DNA from: an uncultured Mediterranea sp.
GTDB taxonomy: Bacteria > Bacteroidota > Bacteroidia > Bacteroidales > Bacteroidaceae
Assembly (NCBI GenBank): GCA_946007445.1
Contig: CAMGAL010000162.1
Span: 1-5,371, forward strand
Length of the DNA stretch: 5,371 nt
Reading direction: 5' to 3'
A program made the position numbers and the translations under genes. Under the pieces are notes generated by a model. It was not told the DNA's origin. It worked only from the letters and a program-made list of their open reading frames with translations, and made no database searches. How positions within the stretch are numbered: the stretch's first letter is position 1; each line of letters starts with the position of its first letter. Below, piece by piece: positions 5,135-5,371 of the stretch.

Positions 5135-5371
5135 TCAATCATAACTATGCATACTGGACGCAGCCACCGGCAGGTAGTTCACTCCATACCAGCACATCTG
5201 CAGCAGCAGGAATCCTACCACCACCCAAAGGTAAGCCCACCGGTGCCGGGTCTTGGTGCGACTCGCCTGCAGGCGGTGGTGCAGGTAGAGCAGGTAGGCA
5301 CACCAGGTGGCAGCCGCCCAGGTCTCCTTGGGGTCCCAGCTCCAGTAGTGCCCCCAGGCCTGCTTGGCCCA
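5135..5371 (-). CDS. C-terminal part of a CcsA/ResC-type cytochrome c biogenesis protein
   Basis: Only 78 residues are inside the window; the N-terminus lies beyond the right edge. The fragment begins with the WWD heme-handling signature WGHYWSWDPKETWA (residues 6-19 of the fragment), diagnostic of the CcsA/ResC/CcmF/CcmC superfamily. Two hydrophobic segments follow (about 20-30 and 45-66), and the tail NYLPVAASSMHSYD contains a His-Ser-Tyr like the C-terminal conserved His of CcsA proteins. These integral membrane proteins present heme on the outer face of the membrane and, with ResB/Ccs1, attach it to CXXCH motifs (System II). The next gene encodes three such motifs. In several Bacteroides the same protein lies beside nrfHA nitrite reductase genes, so these may lie just off the edge; that is a guess from other genomes. 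Confidence 0.88.
   Translation of the reverse strand, partial: WAKQAWGHYWSWDPKETWAAATWCAYLLYLHHRLQASRTKTRHRWAYLWVVVGFLLLQMCWYGVNYLPVAASSMHSYD

Overview
The window most likely comes from a GC-rich member of the Bacteroidota, probably order Bacteroidales. The evidence is the protein families and their arrangement (lipoprotein M28 peptidase, S66 LD-carboxypeptidase, Ptb-Buk, tri-heme cytochrome c peroxidase, CcsA), the absence of clear Shine-Dalgarno sites, and a Bacteroidota-type -7 box (TAnnTTTG) upstream of the LD-carboxypeptidase gene. This assignment rests on recognised protein patterns and not on a search.

Layout. (1) Positions 1-190, minus strand: a disturbed end. The first 132 codons of an M28-family lipoprotein peptidase (156-551) lose agreement with their family and run into an extremely G-rich, low-complexity stretch (about 61-155). 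Beyond it, positions 1-60 read as the N-terminal catalytic motif of a large serine recombinase in another frame. This is either an assembly or sequence artefact joining two unrelated pieces, or a mobile-element junction; the artefact reading is favoured. (2) 557-1495, minus strand: an intact LD-carboxypeptidase (peptidase S66), 5 bp upstream of the M28 gene and probably in one operon with it. (3) 1496-1571: a short AT-rich divergent promoter region with a perfect -7 box facing left and a 7+7 bp inverted repeat over the likely promoter facing right. (4) 1572-3553, plus strand: a two-gene ptb-buk operon, phosphate butyryltransferase followed by butyrate kinase, which together turn an acyl-CoA into the free short-chain acid and ATP. 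(5) 3551-3692: a convergent intergenic region of GGAGTTA repeats folding into a long imperfect hairpin with a smaller GC-rich hairpin inside, a plausible bidirectional terminator. (6) 3700-5371, minus strand: a tri-heme cytochrome c peroxidase / MauG-like protein, preceded by the C-terminal 78 codons of a CcsA/ResC-type heme-attachment protein that enters from the right edge. The pair couples a heme-attachment machine with a multiheme substrate.

The intact genes belong to known families and look complete, with catalytic or cofactor motifs in place. I found no convincing new biological system. The points most worth checking are the corrupted or chimeric left end, the GGAGTTA hairpin, and the inverted repeat in front of ptb.
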